Assembly: GCF_038023995.1 (NCBI RefSeq) | Contig: NZ_CP150660.1 | Coordinates: 3,946,130 to 4,010,129, forward strand | Source of the DNA: Polaribacter atrinae | Lineage (GTDB): Bacteria > Bacteroidota > Bacteroidia > Flavobacteriales > Flavobacteriaceae | Reading direction: 5' to 3' | DNA: 64,000 nucleotides | Part shown: positions 10,625 to 19,233 of the stretch, in pieces | How the letters are laid out: each line of letters starts with the position of its first letter | How positions within the stretch are numbered: position 1 is the stretch's first letter | Notes under the pieces: model-generated | What the model was told of the DNA's origin: nothing | Database searches by the model: none | Seen by the model: only the letters and a program-made list of their open reading frames with translations | Translations under genes and position numbers: made by a program

Positions 10625-12265
10625 CTAACAGTATTTCCTTTTTCTCAAATAGTTAAAAACAAATCCGAAGGCAAATAATAAAAGTAAAGGTAAAGCAACA
10701 TTTAAAAATTGCCAGAAAGTACGCTCTTTAAAGGCTTTTTGTTTGTCTAGTGTTCTAATTTGTAAAGTTTTGTTTCTAAGCTGAATCAAGCCTGCATCAT
10801 CCAATAAATAATCAACTGTATTTAATAAGAAGTCTTTATTTCCAAATTGTTGATTTGTCCACTTGTCTCTATTTAAATCGAAAGGTTGCTTTTTTAAAAT
10901 CTGATTTTTTCCAATATCACCATCAGAAATTATTACCATTTTATTTTTGGTTGCATGCTCTTTAAAGAGTGGTGTTTCAAATGGTTTTACTCTGTCTTTG
11001 TAAGCCGATTTAAAATTACCTTCTAACAAAACAGCAAATAGTTGATTTCCGTCTGCATATTCTTCTTCAGTTACTTCATCAGCAATAGATTGAAGTTCAA
11101 TAAAACCAGGCGTTCCTATTTTTTTTGTTAAAGTAGAACTCAGTAATAAAGGTGTTTTTTTAATGTTGTTTGTTAAAGTATCTATCTGATTTGCAAATTG
11201 TAATCTAACAGGAGAAACGTTTTTTGTAATTGGGTGATTTGGGTTTCCGCCAACCAAAGGATGATAAAACCAATCTAAGTTTTTAAACTGCGTTTGATTC
11301 CCAACTTTACCCGTTGCTAACGGAATTTGAGCTGCATATAAATCTTTAATAAGTGTGGTGTTAATTCTAATTCCGTAAGAAAACAATAAATCTGTAAGGT
11401 TTAAATCTCTTGGGTATGCTAGCATTTTACCAGAGTTAAACAAACTGTCTTGATCTGCTTGTACATTGTCTAACATCCACAAGGTTTTTCCGCCATTGGC
11501 GATATATTGATCTAATGTAAGTTTTTCTTTCTCTGTAAATCTCTCTGTTGGTTTTGCTATAATTGCCAAATCTAAAGACATTAAGTCTTGCAATGTTTGT
11601 TGCGGATTGGCTGCTACAGAATCTAAAGTAAATTTGGCTAATTTATATTTCTTAGCAACTTCACTTAAAAAACTATACTGATAAATGTCTTGCAATTCTC
11701 CGTTTCCGGTAATTACAGCCACACTTTTTTGCCTGTTTTGAGTAACTGAATTTATAGCATTAGAAAAACTATACTCTAAATTTTCAATGGCTTTTTGTAG
11801 TTGTTCGTCTTGCGATGCTACAATTGCATTTGGTAATAAAGAAGCAATGGTAGATTTTTTACCGTACGTAACTTCTGCCCAAGGGAAAATAATAGCTTCA
11901 GATAATTTACCTTCTTCTTCTACTGTTAATTGACTAGGTAACATGCCTCTTTTAATCAAGTCTTCACGTTGATTATCTGGAGTTTCAAAATTGATTTTGA
12001 TGTTAGAATTAGTGGTGGCTAATTCTTCTAAATATTGTCGTGTTTCTGCTTGTAATCTTTTAAATTCTGATGGGAAATCGCCTTCTAAATAAACGGTAAC
12101 AAATAGAATGTCATCTACTTTAGAAAGAATGTTTTCTGTCGTTTTAGAAAGTGTGTAGCGATTATCTGCAGTTAAATCGAAGCGTTCGTAAAATGATTGG
12201 TTGATCGTATTTAAAAGAATCAAACCAACAATTATAAGGATGCTGTTTTTAAGATTTTTATTCAT
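10625..12265 (-). CDS. gldG: Gliding-motility ABC transporter component GldG
   Basis: Periplasmic/membrane component of the GldA-GldF-GldG ABC system needed for gliding in Flavobacterium johnsoniae. The 546-aa protein has one N-terminal membrane anchor (ILIIVGLILLNTINQSF), a large extracytoplasmic ABC-type-uncharacterised domain with VAVITGNGELQD, and a C-terminal membrane segment before the basic tail NYLRKRKYC. Its start overlaps the end of gldF by 8 nt, so the two are translationally coupled. The ATPase gene gldA is not in the window. Confidence 0.93.
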   Translation of the reverse strand: MNKNLKNSILIIVGLILLNTINQSFYERFDLTADNRYTLSKTTENILSKVDDILFVTVYLEGDFPSEFKRLQAETRQYLEELATTNSNIKINFETPDNQREDLIKRGMLPSQLTVEEEGKLSEAIIFPWAEVTYGKKSTIASLLPNAIVASQDEQLQKAIENLEYSFSNAINSVTQNRQKSVAVITGNGELQDIYQYSFLSEVAKKYKLAKFTLDSVAANPQQTLQDLMSLDLAIIAKPTERFTEKEKLTLDQYIANGGKTLWMLDNVQADQDSLFNSGKMLAYPRDLNLTDLLFSYGIRINTTLIKDLYAAQIPLATGKVGNQTQFKNLDWFYHPLVGGNPNHPITKNVSPVRLQFANQIDTLTNNIKKTPLLLSSTLTKKIGTPGFIELQSIADEVTEEEYADGNQLFAVLLEGNFKSAYKDRVKPFETPLFKEHATKNKMVIISDGDIGKNQILKKQPFDLNRDKWTNQQFGNKDFLLNTVDYLLDDAGLIQLRNKTLQIRTLDKQKAFKERTFWQFLNVALPLLLLFAFGFVFNYLRKRKYC

Positions 12266-12974
12266 GGTCTAAACGTGTTTTAGTGATGAATAAAAAGAAT
12301 ATTGTTACACTTAAAAAGTATACAATATCTCGTGTGTCAATTACGCCTCTAGAAATACTTTTAAAATGTTCATTTAATCCCATTTTTTTAATGGTTAAAT
12401 CACCACCAAGAGTATCAGAAATTACATCAAACCCGTAAAACAAAAAGAAGGTGATAAGCACACCTAATATAAAAGCTACTATTTGGTTTTTAGAAAGAGT
12501 AGAAGTAAATAAACCAATAGAAGTATAGGTTGCTGCTAAGAATAATAAACCAAGATAAGAACCAATTGTACTACCAAAATCGATGTTTCCGGCAGGGTTT
12601 CCTAATTGATAAATGGTATAAATGTAGGTTAATGTTGGTACTAGAGCAACAATAACTAATAAGAGTGATGCAGCGAATTTACCAAGTACAATTTGCCAAT
12701 CAGAAATTGGTTTTGTTTTTAAGAGTTCTATGGTTCCGCTATTAAATTCATCAGCAAAACTTTTCATGGTAATAGCCGGAATCAAAAATAAAAATACCCA
12801 AGGAGCAAAAAAGAAAAACGAATTTAAATCTGCAAAACCTGCATTTAAAATGTTAAAATCGCCTTTAAAAACCCATAGAAATAAACCGTTTAATAACAAG
12901 AAAACACCAATAACTAAATAGGCAATTGGACTTGCAAAAAATGAGTTGAATTCTTTTTTTAAGATTGCTATCAA
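12258..12974 (-). CDS. gldF: Gliding-motility ABC transporter permease GldF
   Basis: ABC-2-type permease of 238 aa with six hydrophobic segments. The start MIAILKKEFNSFFASPIAYLV and the motif MKSFADEFNSGTIELL are typical of GldF and NosY-like permeases. It partners GldG (8-nt overlap downstream) and an unlinked GldA ATPase. The 125 nt upstream contain a palindromic repeat (13007-13075) that separates it from a GNAT gene. Confidence 0.94.
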   Translation of the reverse strand: MIAILKKEFNSFFASPIAYLVIGVFLLLNGLFLWVFKGDFNILNAGFADLNSFFFFAPWVFLFLIPAITMKSFADEFNSGTIELLKTKPISDWQIVLGKFAASLLLVIVALVPTLTYIYTIYQLGNPAGNIDFGSTIGSYLGLLFLAATYTSIGLFTSTLSKNQIVAFILGVLITFFLFYGFDVISDTLGGDLTIKKMGLNEHFKSISRGVIDTRDIVYFLSVTIFFLFITKTRLDHE

Positions 12975-13006
12975 TGTTTATTTTATTTCTTTAAAGTTTA
13001 CAAACA

Positions 13007-13075
13007 ATTGTCATTTCGAATTTTGAAAAGAGAAATTATATTGGATATAAATTCTTCTTTATTCGGAATGGCAAT
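13007..13075. repeat. Palindromic intergenic repeat upstream of gldF
   Basis: ATTGTCATTTCGAAT (13007-13021) and ATTCGGAATGGCAAT (13061-13075) are inverted copies matching at 13 of 15 positions. The inner segments AGAGAAATT / AATTCTTCTTT extend the pairing. It shares the TGTCATTTCGA end with the element at 10448-10550. Confidence 0.6.
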
Positions 13076-13100
13076 TGATCGCTTAATTATTTTAGAATTT

Positions 13101-13628
13101 CTATTTTTCTAACTTATAAATTCTATTGTCTTCAAAACCTTCGTCTGTTCTGTCTATTTGTAAATCAAAATCTAGTTTATGTAACAACGTAATAGAAGCA
13201 AGATTATTTTTGTGAGTAAAAGCTTCTATGGTGTTTAATTCCATTTTTTCAAAAGCATATTCTATTACTTCTTCAAAAGCCTCAGTCATATACCCTCTTT
13301 CTTGGTAATCTGGATGAATTTCATATCCAATTTCTGCATAATTTTCTGCAATATCAAAATTACGTAAACCAATTGTACCTAGTAATTCAGAACTGTTTTT
13401 AGATTCAAGAACCCAAAAGATAACTTCATTATCTGCTACTAAATTAGAAGTTTGGTCTATAAAAGCTCTAGCTTCAGAAAGATTTTTAAGAGATTCACGT
13501 TGTATGTATTTGTTAACCTCTTTGTTTGCTCTTAAACCAAAAATTGCTTTTGCATCTTCTAAGTTTATTGCTCTTAATGTTAATCTGTCTGTTTCTAAAA
13601 CAGGGAAAGTAGTAAAATCGAAATCCAT
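13101..13628 (-). CDS. GNAT-family N-acetyltransferase (RimJ/RimL type)
   Basis: Acetyl-CoA-dependent N-acetyltransferase of 175 aa. The start FPVLETDRLTLRAI is the hallmark of the RimJ/RimL/YdaF branch, which acetylates protein N-termini or small amines. The acetyl-CoA site is seen in HPDYQERGYMTEAF and the conserved end in FTHKNNLASITLLHKL. The acceptor is unknown. It heads a minus-strand run of genes downstream of the ABM gene (25 nt gap) and ends just before the repeat at 13007-13075. Confidence 0.9.
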   Translation of the reverse strand: MDFDFTTFPVLETDRLTLRAINLEDAKAIFGLRANKEVNKYIQRESLKNLSEARAFIDQTSNLVADNEVIFWVLESKNSSELLGTIGLRNFDIAENYAEIGYEIHPDYQERGYMTEAFEEVIEYAFEKMELNTIEAFTHKNNLASITLLHKLDFDLQIDRTDEGFEDNRIYKLEK

Positions 13629-13653
13629 TATTTATTTATATTTGTCTTAATTT

Positions 13654-13950
13654 TTATTGTAAGCTAGCTTTTTTATCTACGCTCCATGCTAACGGTTTGT
13701 CGTTAAAAAATACTTTTGTTTTTGCCCAAACACCTTTAAAAAGTGCTGAGTTTCGGTAATTTTCTAAATCTTCTTCTTGTTCCCAATAAGAATAGGTGAA
13801 AAAGATTTCTGGGTTTGTTTTATCTTGATATAACTCTAATAAGTTACATCCTTTAGAGGCTTTAATTAATGTTTTTTTCTCTTCGAACATTATTAAAAAC
13901 TCATTTATATGTTTTGTATGAAAACTCATTTTTACAATTCTAACCAACAT
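13654..13950 (-). CDS. Antibiotic-biosynthesis-monooxygenase (ABM) domain protein
   Basis: The 98-aa protein has the ABM dimeric alpha/beta-barrel pattern: LVRIVKMSF at the start, CNLLELYQDKTNPEIFFTYSYWE in the middle and the end helix FKGVWAKTKVFF. Such proteins include quinol monooxygenases and haem-degrading enzymes, but most small bacterial members have no proven substrate. It lies 5 nt after the DUF62-like gene, so the two are probably co-transcribed. Confidence 0.85.
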   Translation of the reverse strand: MLVRIVKMSFHTKHINEFLIMFEEKKTLIKASKGCNLLELYQDKTNPEIFFTYSYWEQEEDLENYRNSALFKGVWAKTKVFFNDKPLAWSVDKKASLQ

Positions 13951-13955
13951 CCTTT

Positions 13956-14816
13956 TTATGTTAAATGTGTAAAATCTGGTTTAATGTCATCTATAAAATC
14001 GATAATGATAGCATCTCTATAACCTAAACCTAGTAGGGTAGATGCTCCACCAACCGTGTCTAAATTACTTCTATAAATGGCAATTTCTAAATAGCCCGCA
14101 GAATTAAAAATAGCTAATTTATGGCCTTCATATTGCTGGTTGCTATAAGATTCATTGCTTACTACTTCATTATATTTATTAAATATTTTTGTAAAAAAAT
14201 GTTTTCTTGCATGCACAATAAAACCTCTTCCTTTGCCAATATCTTTAAGCATTTTTTTACTGATGTTGGTAATTACATTTCCGTAATTATCAATATAAAT
14301 AATACCTCCAGTAATTTGATTTTGCTGTTGATTTGTCTTTGGCTGAATTTCTACAATCTTTTTTAATTCAGAAATTTCTTTACCAATTACTGTTAAATTT
14401 CCTCCTCTAGCAATAAAACATGCTACTTGTACAAATACATCTAAAACAGGAAAACTACTTTCTACTCTGTCATGAATGTTAATTTCTACAATTTTACTTG
14501 GTTGAATTTCTGAAGCAATCATAGAGATTAAGCCGTTATCTGGACATACAAAAAAATGACCGTCTAATTCTATTGCAATATGCTTATTGTCATCACTTAA
14601 TTCTGAGTCTACACCAACAATATGTATGGTTCCTTTAGGGAAACTTTTGTAAGAATTTTTTAAAATATAAGCCGTTTCGGTAATGCTAAAAGGAGACACT
14701 TCATGCGTAATATCTACAATTTTAGCATCTGGTAGTTCAGAATAAATAGCTCCTTTTACAGCGCCAACAAAGTGGTCTTTTGTTCCAAAATCTGTGGTTA
14801 AAGTGATTATAGACAT
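13956..14816 (-). CDS. SAM hydroxide adenosyltransferase-like protein (DUF62)
   Basis: Member of the DUF62 / chlorinase-fluorinase fold family, which splits SAM into adenosine and methionine with hydroxide. The 286-aa sequence starts with ITLTTDFGTKDHFVGAVKG and has CPDNGLISM and IDNYGNVITNI, all family marks. The usual VDPGVGxxRR segment is replaced by VDSELSDDNKH, so the arginine of the proposed catalytic triad is not obvious. It is divergent from phoH, a pairing I recall as common in Bacteroidota. Family is firm, activity less so. Confidence 0.87.
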   Translation of the reverse strand: MSIITLTTDFGTKDHFVGAVKGAIYSELPDAKIVDITHEVSPFSITETAYILKNSYKSFPKGTIHIVGVDSELSDDNKHIAIELDGHFFVCPDNGLISMIASEIQPSKIVEINIHDRVESSFPVLDVFVQVACFIARGGNLTVIGKEISELKKIVEIQPKTNQQQNQITGGIIYIDNYGNVITNISKKMLKDIGKGRGFIVHARKHFFTKIFNKYNEVVSNESYSNQQYEGHKLAIFNSAGYLEIAIYRSNLDTVGGASTLLGLGYRDAIIIDFIDDIKPDFTHLT

Positions 14817-14945
14817 TAAAAAATTGGCTGTTAATTAATTGTGTAAAAGTTGTTGATTATTTTACGCAAATCTAATCATTTTAAAAAATTTAATGGTTAT
14901 TTTTAGTTGAAATATAAATGTAATTTATTAATAAAAATTAATCAT

Positions 14946-15899
14946 TTGAACGAACGCACTATAGAGCTTACAGAAATTAGTCCTAAAGATTTTTTCGGAG
15001 CGCAAAACAGTACTATTGAACAATTAAAAAGATACTTTCCTAAAATTAAAATCGTTGCTAGAGGATCTAAATTAAAAATTTATGGCGAACCAGAAATTTT
15101 AGATGAGTTTGAAATTAGATTAGAACGTTTGATAAAGTATTATAATAAATACAATAAGTTAGACGAAAACAGTATTGAACAAATTTTAACTTCTAATGGA
15201 AATGAAGAAAAAATAACTGCGGCTAAAAATGCTAAAGAAATTTTGGTACATGGAGTTAGCGGAAGGTTGATAAAGCCACAAACAGAAAACCAACGAAAAA
15301 TGGTTACCCTTATGGGTAAAAACGATATGTTGTTTGCTGTTGGACCTGCAGGTACAGGGAAAACATACACAGCGGTTGCTCTGGCTGTAAAAGCTTTAAA
15401 AGAAAAAGAAGTTAGAAGAATAATTTTAACAAGACCTGCAGTAGAATCTGGTGAAAATTTAGGGTTTCTTCCTGGAGATTTAAAAGAAAAATTAGATCCT
15501 TATATGCAACCTTTGTACGATGCCTTAAGAGATATGATTCCGCATGAGCGTTTAGAATCTTATATAGAAAAAGGAGTTATTCAAATTGCACCTTTGGCTT
15601 TTATGCGTGGTAGAACTTTAGATAATGCTTTTGTAATTTTAGATGAAGCACAGAATACAACCCATAATCAAATGAAGATGTTTTTAACAAGAATGGGTAA
15701 AAGTGCAAAGTTTATTATTACTGGAGATCCTGGTCAGATAGATTTACCTAGAAAGCAAGTTTCTGGATTGAAAGAATCTTTATTGGCGCTAAAAGATATT
15801 GACGGAATTGCCCAAGTATATTTAGACGATAAAGATGTGGTAAGACACCGTTTGGTGAGGAAAATAATTAGTGCTTATAAGAGTATAGAAACAGAATAA
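14946..15899 (+). CDS. phoH: PhoH-family ATPase
   Basis: Cytoplasmic P-loop ATPase related to the C-terminal helicase-like domain of superfamily I. Counting from the TTG at 14946, the protein is 317 aa with an N-terminal KH-like region, Walker A GPAGTGKT (residues 133-140), Walker B VILDEAQNT and the end motif VVRHRLVRKII. The start is a choice. A TTG at 14907 gives 13 extra residues, but the family N-terminus begins at LNERTIELTEISP, which favours 14946. There is no ATG. Role in RNA or stress metabolism is poorly defined. Confidence 0.92.
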   Translation: MNERTIELTEISPKDFFGAQNSTIEQLKRYFPKIKIVARGSKLKIYGEPEILDEFEIRLERLIKYYNKYNKLDENSIEQILTSNGNEEKITAAKNAKEILVHGVSGRLIKPQTENQRKMVTLMGKNDMLFAVGPAGTGKTYTAVALAVKALKEKEVRRIILTRPAVESGENLGFLPGDLKEKLDPYMQPLYDALRDMIPHERLESYIEKGVIQIAPLAFMRGRTLDNAFVILDEAQNTTHNQMKMFLTRMGKSAKFIITGDPGQIDLPRKQVSGLKESLLALKDIDGIAQVYLDDKDVVRHRLVRKIISAYKSIETE

Positions 15900-15908
15900 A
15901 AATTTTAG

Positions 15909-15939
15909 TTGTTAGTAACTAGTCTTTAGTTTATTTTTG
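15909..15939 (+). promoter_or_regulatory. Promoter of purC
   Basis: TTG (15909-15911), a 20-nt spacer, then TATTTTTG (15932-15939): a full Bacteroidota promoter ending 23 nt before the purC ATG. Confidence 0.75.
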
Positions 15940-15962
15940 CGGCCACAACAACATAACATATA

Positions 15963-16907
15963 ATGAATACAATTAACAATACTAATTTTCAATTTCCTAA
16001 CCAGAAGTCTGTTTATATAGGTAAAGTAAGAGAAGTTTATAATATAAATGACGATCTTTTGGTGATGATTGCAACAGATAGATTGTCTGCTTTCGACGTT
16101 GTTTTACCACGTCAAATTCCGTTTAAAGGTCAGATTTTAAATCAGATTGCAACAAAAATGATGAATGATACCGCAGATATTGTTCCTAATTGGTTAATTG
16201 CAAATCCAGATGAAAATGTAGCAGTAGGTCATTTATGCGATCCATTTAAAGTAGAAATGGTTATTCGTGGTTATATGTCTGGTCATGCAGCGCGTGAATA
16301 TAAATTAGGTAAAAGAACTTTATGTGGTGTTGAAATGCCAGAAGGATTAAAGGAAAATGATAAATTTCCAGAACCTTTAATTACACCTTCTACCAAAGCA
16401 GATAATGGAGAACATGATGAAGATATTTCTAGAGAAGATATTTTGTCTAAAGGAATTGTTTCTGAAGAAGATTATATCATATTAGAAAACTATACAAGAG
16501 CTTTATTTGCTAGAGGAACAGAAATTGCAGCAAAAAGAGGATTGATTTTAGTGGATACTAAATATGAATTTGGTAAAACGAAGGAAGGGAAAATTGTATT
16601 GATTGATGAAATTCATACTCCAGATTCTTCTCGTTATTTTTATGCAGAAGGATATCAAGAAAGACAAGACAAAGGCGAAAGTCAAAAACAACTATCTAAA
16701 GAATTTGTGCGTCAATGGTTAATTGAAAACGGTTTTCAAGGAAAAGACGGACAAAAAGTACCTGCAATGACAGATGATAAAATCATCGAAATTTCTAATA
16801 GATATATAGAATTATACGAACAAATTACTGGAGAAGCTTTTGTAAAAGCGACTACAGACAATGTATTAAATAGAATTGAGGAGAATGTACTTCAATTTTT
16901 AAAATAA
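15963..16907 (+). CDS. purC: SAICAR synthase (phosphoribosylaminoimidazole-succinocarboxamide synthase)
   Basis: De novo purine enzyme that joins CAIR and aspartate with ATP to give SAICAR. The 314-aa sequence shows the family motifs KVREVYNI near residue 22, [27 protein letters not shown], and [13 protein letters not shown]. This is the longer purC form found in Bacteroidota and yeast. It has its own promoter; a palindromic repeat separates it from fabV. Confidence 0.97.
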   Translation: MNTINNTNFQFPNQKSVYIGKVREVYNINDDLLVMIATDRLSAFDVVLPRQIPFKGQILNQIATKMMNDTADIVPNWLIANPDENVAVGHLCDPFKVEMVIRGYMSGHAAREYKLGKRTLCGVEMPEGLKENDKFPEPLITPSTKADNGEHDEDISREDILSKGIVSEEDYIILENYTRALFARGTEIAAKRGLILVDTKYEFGKTKEGKIVLIDEIHTPDSSRYFYAEGYQERQDKGESQKQLSKEFVRQWLIENGFQGKDGQKVPAMTDDKIIEISNRYIELYEQITGEAFVKATTDNVLNRIEENVLQFLK

Positions 16908-16920
16908 CACATAAATTTAC

Positions 16921-17004
16921 GTCATTGCGAGGAGGAACGACGTGGCAATCTGATTATTTTAATTATAAATAAAAGATTACTTCGTTATGCTTCCTCGTAA
17001 TGAC
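16921..17004. repeat. Palindromic GTCATTGCGAGG repeat between purC and fabV
   Basis: Left end GTCATTGCGAGGAGGAACGA, right end GCTTCCTCGTAATGAC, with inner pairing GGCAATCT / AGATTACTT. It can fold into a long imperfect hairpin. The type (GTCATTGCGAGG...) is a known kind of dispersed bacterial intergenic repeat. It includes an ATG at 17000 that is in frame with fabV and could mislead start prediction. Confidence 0.75.
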
Positions 17005-17026
17005 GAATCTTTTAAAACTAACAACC

Positions 17027-18214
17027 ATGATTATAGAACCAAGAACAAGAGGATTTATCTGTTTAACATCGCACCCAACGGGTTGTGAGCAAAACGTGAT
17101 CAATCAAATAGAATACGTAAAATCGAAAGGAAAAATTGACGGAGCTAAAAAAGTACTAGTAATAGGTTCTTCTACAGGATTTGGACTAGCTTCAAGGATA
17201 TCAAGTGCTTTTGGATCTGATGCTGCAACTATTGGGGTTTTCTTTGACAAACCAGCAACAGAAGGTAGACCAGGTTCACCAGGTTTTTACAATACAGCAG
17301 CTTTTGAAAAACATGCAACTGCTGCAGGTTTATATGCAAAAAGTATCAACGGAGATGCTTTTTCTAACGAAATAAAAGAGCAAGTTGTAAACTTAATTAA
17401 AGAAGACTTAGGGCAAGTAGATTTAGTAATTTACAGTTTAGCCTCACCAGTAAGAACACATCCTGTAACAGGAAAAAGATATAAATCCGTTTTAAAGCCA
17501 ATTGGCGATGTTTTTTCTAACAAAACAGTAGATTTTCATACCGGTAAAGTATCAGAAATTTCTATCAATCCTGCAGAAGGAGAAGATGTAGAAAACACCA
17601 TAAACGTAATGGGTGGTGAAGATTGGAAAATGTGGATGGACGCATTACAATCTGAAAACTTATTAGCAGAAGGAGCTACCACAGTTGCTTATTCTTATAT
17701 TGGCCCAGACGTAACAAAGCCAGTATATAGAAACGGAACTATTGGAGCTGCCAAAGATCATTTAGAAGCTACAGCTTTTACAATTTCAGACGATTTAAAA
17801 TCAATTGGTGGTAAAGCATTTGTTTCTGTAAATAAAGCGTTAGTTACACAAGCAAGTTCTGCAATTCCTGTAATTCCTTTATACATTTCTTTATTGTATA
17901 AGGTGATGAAAGCAAAAGGAATTCATGAAGGTTGTATCGAACAAATTCAACGTTTGTATAGTGAGCGTTTATTTGGTGGAGATTTAGCTTTGGATGAAAA
18001 AGGTAGAATTAGAGTTGACGACTGGGAAATGAGAGAAGATGTACAAGCAGAAGTTAATAAACTTTGGGAAACAGCAACAACAGAAAACTTATCAGAAATT
18101 GGCGATTTAGAAGGCTATAGTAACGATTTTTATAACCTTTTTGGTTTTAAAGTTGAAGGTGTAGATTATAATGCTGATGTTAATGAAGTAGTTAACGTAC
18201 CAAGTATTCATTAA
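17027..18214 (+). CDS. fabV: Enoyl-[ACP]/trans-2-enoyl-CoA reductase FabV
   Basis: NADH-dependent reductase of the last step of fatty-acid elongation, of the triclosan-resistant FabV/TER type. From the ATG at 17027 it is 395 aa, the usual length. It begins MIIEPRTRGFICLTSHP. The active-site Y-x8-K pair is Tyr234/Lys243 in YRNGTIGAAK, and the cofactor region is VLVIGSSTGFGLASR. A nine-residue longer form from 17000 would start inside the palindromic repeat and is rejected. A terminator follows. Confidence 0.96.
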   Translation: MIIEPRTRGFICLTSHPTGCEQNVINQIEYVKSKGKIDGAKKVLVIGSSTGFGLASRISSAFGSDAATIGVFFDKPATEGRPGSPGFYNTAAFEKHATAAGLYAKSINGDAFSNEIKEQVVNLIKEDLGQVDLVIYSLASPVRTHPVTGKRYKSVLKPIGDVFSNKTVDFHTGKVSEISINPAEGEDVENTINVMGGEDWKMWMDALQSENLLAEGATTVAYSYIGPDVTKPVYRNGTIGAAKDHLEATAFTISDDLKSIGGKAFVSVNKALVTQASSAIPVIPLYISLLYKVMKAKGIHEGCIEQIQRLYSERLFGGDLALDEKGRIRVDDWEMREDVQAEVNKLWETATTENLSEIGDLEGYSNDFYNLFGFKVEGVDYNADVNEVVNVPSIH

Positions 18215-18248
18215 GAATTTTATCCCGCGATAGCGGAATTTTAAATAT

Positions 18249-18290
18249 AAACCTCACAGATTTTATTTTGTGAGGTTTTCTTTTTTATAT
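18249..18290 (+). terminator. Terminator after fabV
   Basis: AAACCTCACA / TGTGAGGTTT stem (10 bp) with a 10-nt loop and a TTTTCTTTTTT tail, about 35 nt after the fabV stop. Confidence 0.9.
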
Positions 18291-18310
18291 TGTAAAAAAA
18301 AATAGAGTTA

Positions 18311-18790
18311 ATGAAGGCTGTTACCTTAAAACAATTAAAAGATGAACTTTCTCATAAATCTGCCAATGAGTTAAAGGAGTTGTGTTTGCATTTGTCTAAA
18401 TTTAAGAAAGAGAATAAAGAATTGTTAACCTATTTGTTATTCGAATCTCATGACGAAGAACAGTATATACAGAGTGTAAAAGATCAAAACGAAGTATTGT
18501 TTTCAGAAATAAATACAAAGAGTTATTTCTATATTAGAAAAAGTGTTCGAAAGATTTTAACACTCAACAAAAAATTTATTAGGTATTCTAAAAAGAAAGA
18601 AACAGAAGCAGCATTGTTACTTCATTTTTGCGCTTGTTTAAAAGACTTTAAACCGTCTATGAAAAATAGTGCCAGATTAACGGCAACTTTTGATAGGCAA
18701 GTGGTTTTAATTAAAAAAGCAATAGCTACCTTGCATGAAGATTTACAATATGATTATCAATTAGAATTAGAGGAATTATTAAATGAATAA
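18311..18790 (+). CDS. Conserved hypothetical protein
   Basis: 159-aa, strongly charged, all-helical-looking cytoplasmic protein with no signal peptide or membrane segment. Lys/Glu/Leu-rich helices cover the whole length (for example LKDELSHKSANELKELCLHL). I do not recognise a named domain. It overlaps the next gene by 8 nt, so the two products are probably made together. It follows the fabV terminator by about 20 nt and must use a promoter in or near the terminator. Confidence 0.75.
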   Translation: MKAVTLKQLKDELSHKSANELKELCLHLSKFKKENKELLTYLLFESHDEEQYIQSVKDQNEVLFSEINTKSYFYIRKSVRKILTLNKKFIRYSKKKETEAALLLHFCACLKDFKPSMKNSARLTATFDRQVVLIKKAIATLHEDLQYDYQLELEELLNE

Positions 18791-19154
18791 AAAAGAAAGA
18801 CCAGTTTTGACGGATTTAATTAAGGAAGGAACTTCTGAAATGGAAAAATTTCAAAATGAAGTGATACGACCTGTTATAAAAATGCAGCACAATTTATTAA
18901 TTACTTCATTTAAAAACTATCTTCTAAAAAGAAAAGTTGATTTTGCTGTTTTACCAGATAAGAAAAAGAGAAGTAAAGTAACGGCTATTTATAAAACGGA
19001 CAATAATTATAAGAATTTTACTTTGGGAGTAATCATTGGTCATTTTTCTACGGATGAATTTACTTTTTATAGTGATAATGCATCCGAAATAAATAGAAGG
19101 GTTTTGCAAATTACGTCTCAAAGAATTAAGGATAGTATTTTGGAGGTTGTGTAG
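18783..19154 (+). CDS. Conserved hypothetical protein, coupled to the upstream gene
   Basis: 123-aa cytoplasmic protein. The N-terminal half is helical (LIKEGTSEMEKFQNEVIRP); the second half looks alpha/beta (KVTAIYKTDNNYKNFTLGVIIGHF). It starts inside the last codons of the 18311 gene (8-nt overlap). No family is recognised. The gene pair marks the left border of the accessory region. Confidence 0.75.
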   Translation: MNKKERPVLTDLIKEGTSEMEKFQNEVIRPVIKMQHNLLITSFKNYLLKRKVDFAVLPDKKKRSKVTAIYKTDNNYKNFTLGVIIGHFSTDEFTFYSDNASEINRRVLQITSQRIKDSILEVV

Positions 19155-19233
19155 TAGTAATTAATTTTTATATCATTTTAAAAAAAGTAAGCCAATATTT
19201 ATTTGGTTTACTAAATGTTGGAAGCTATAAACT

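Noticed and set aside
14907..14945. Longer PhoH start at TTG 14907
   Set aside because: Adds 13 residues not typical of the family; the TTG at 14946 gives the usual N-terminus.
17000..17026. Extended fabV start at ATG 17000
   Set aside because: Lies inside a palindromic intergenic repeat; the family N-terminus begins at 17027.
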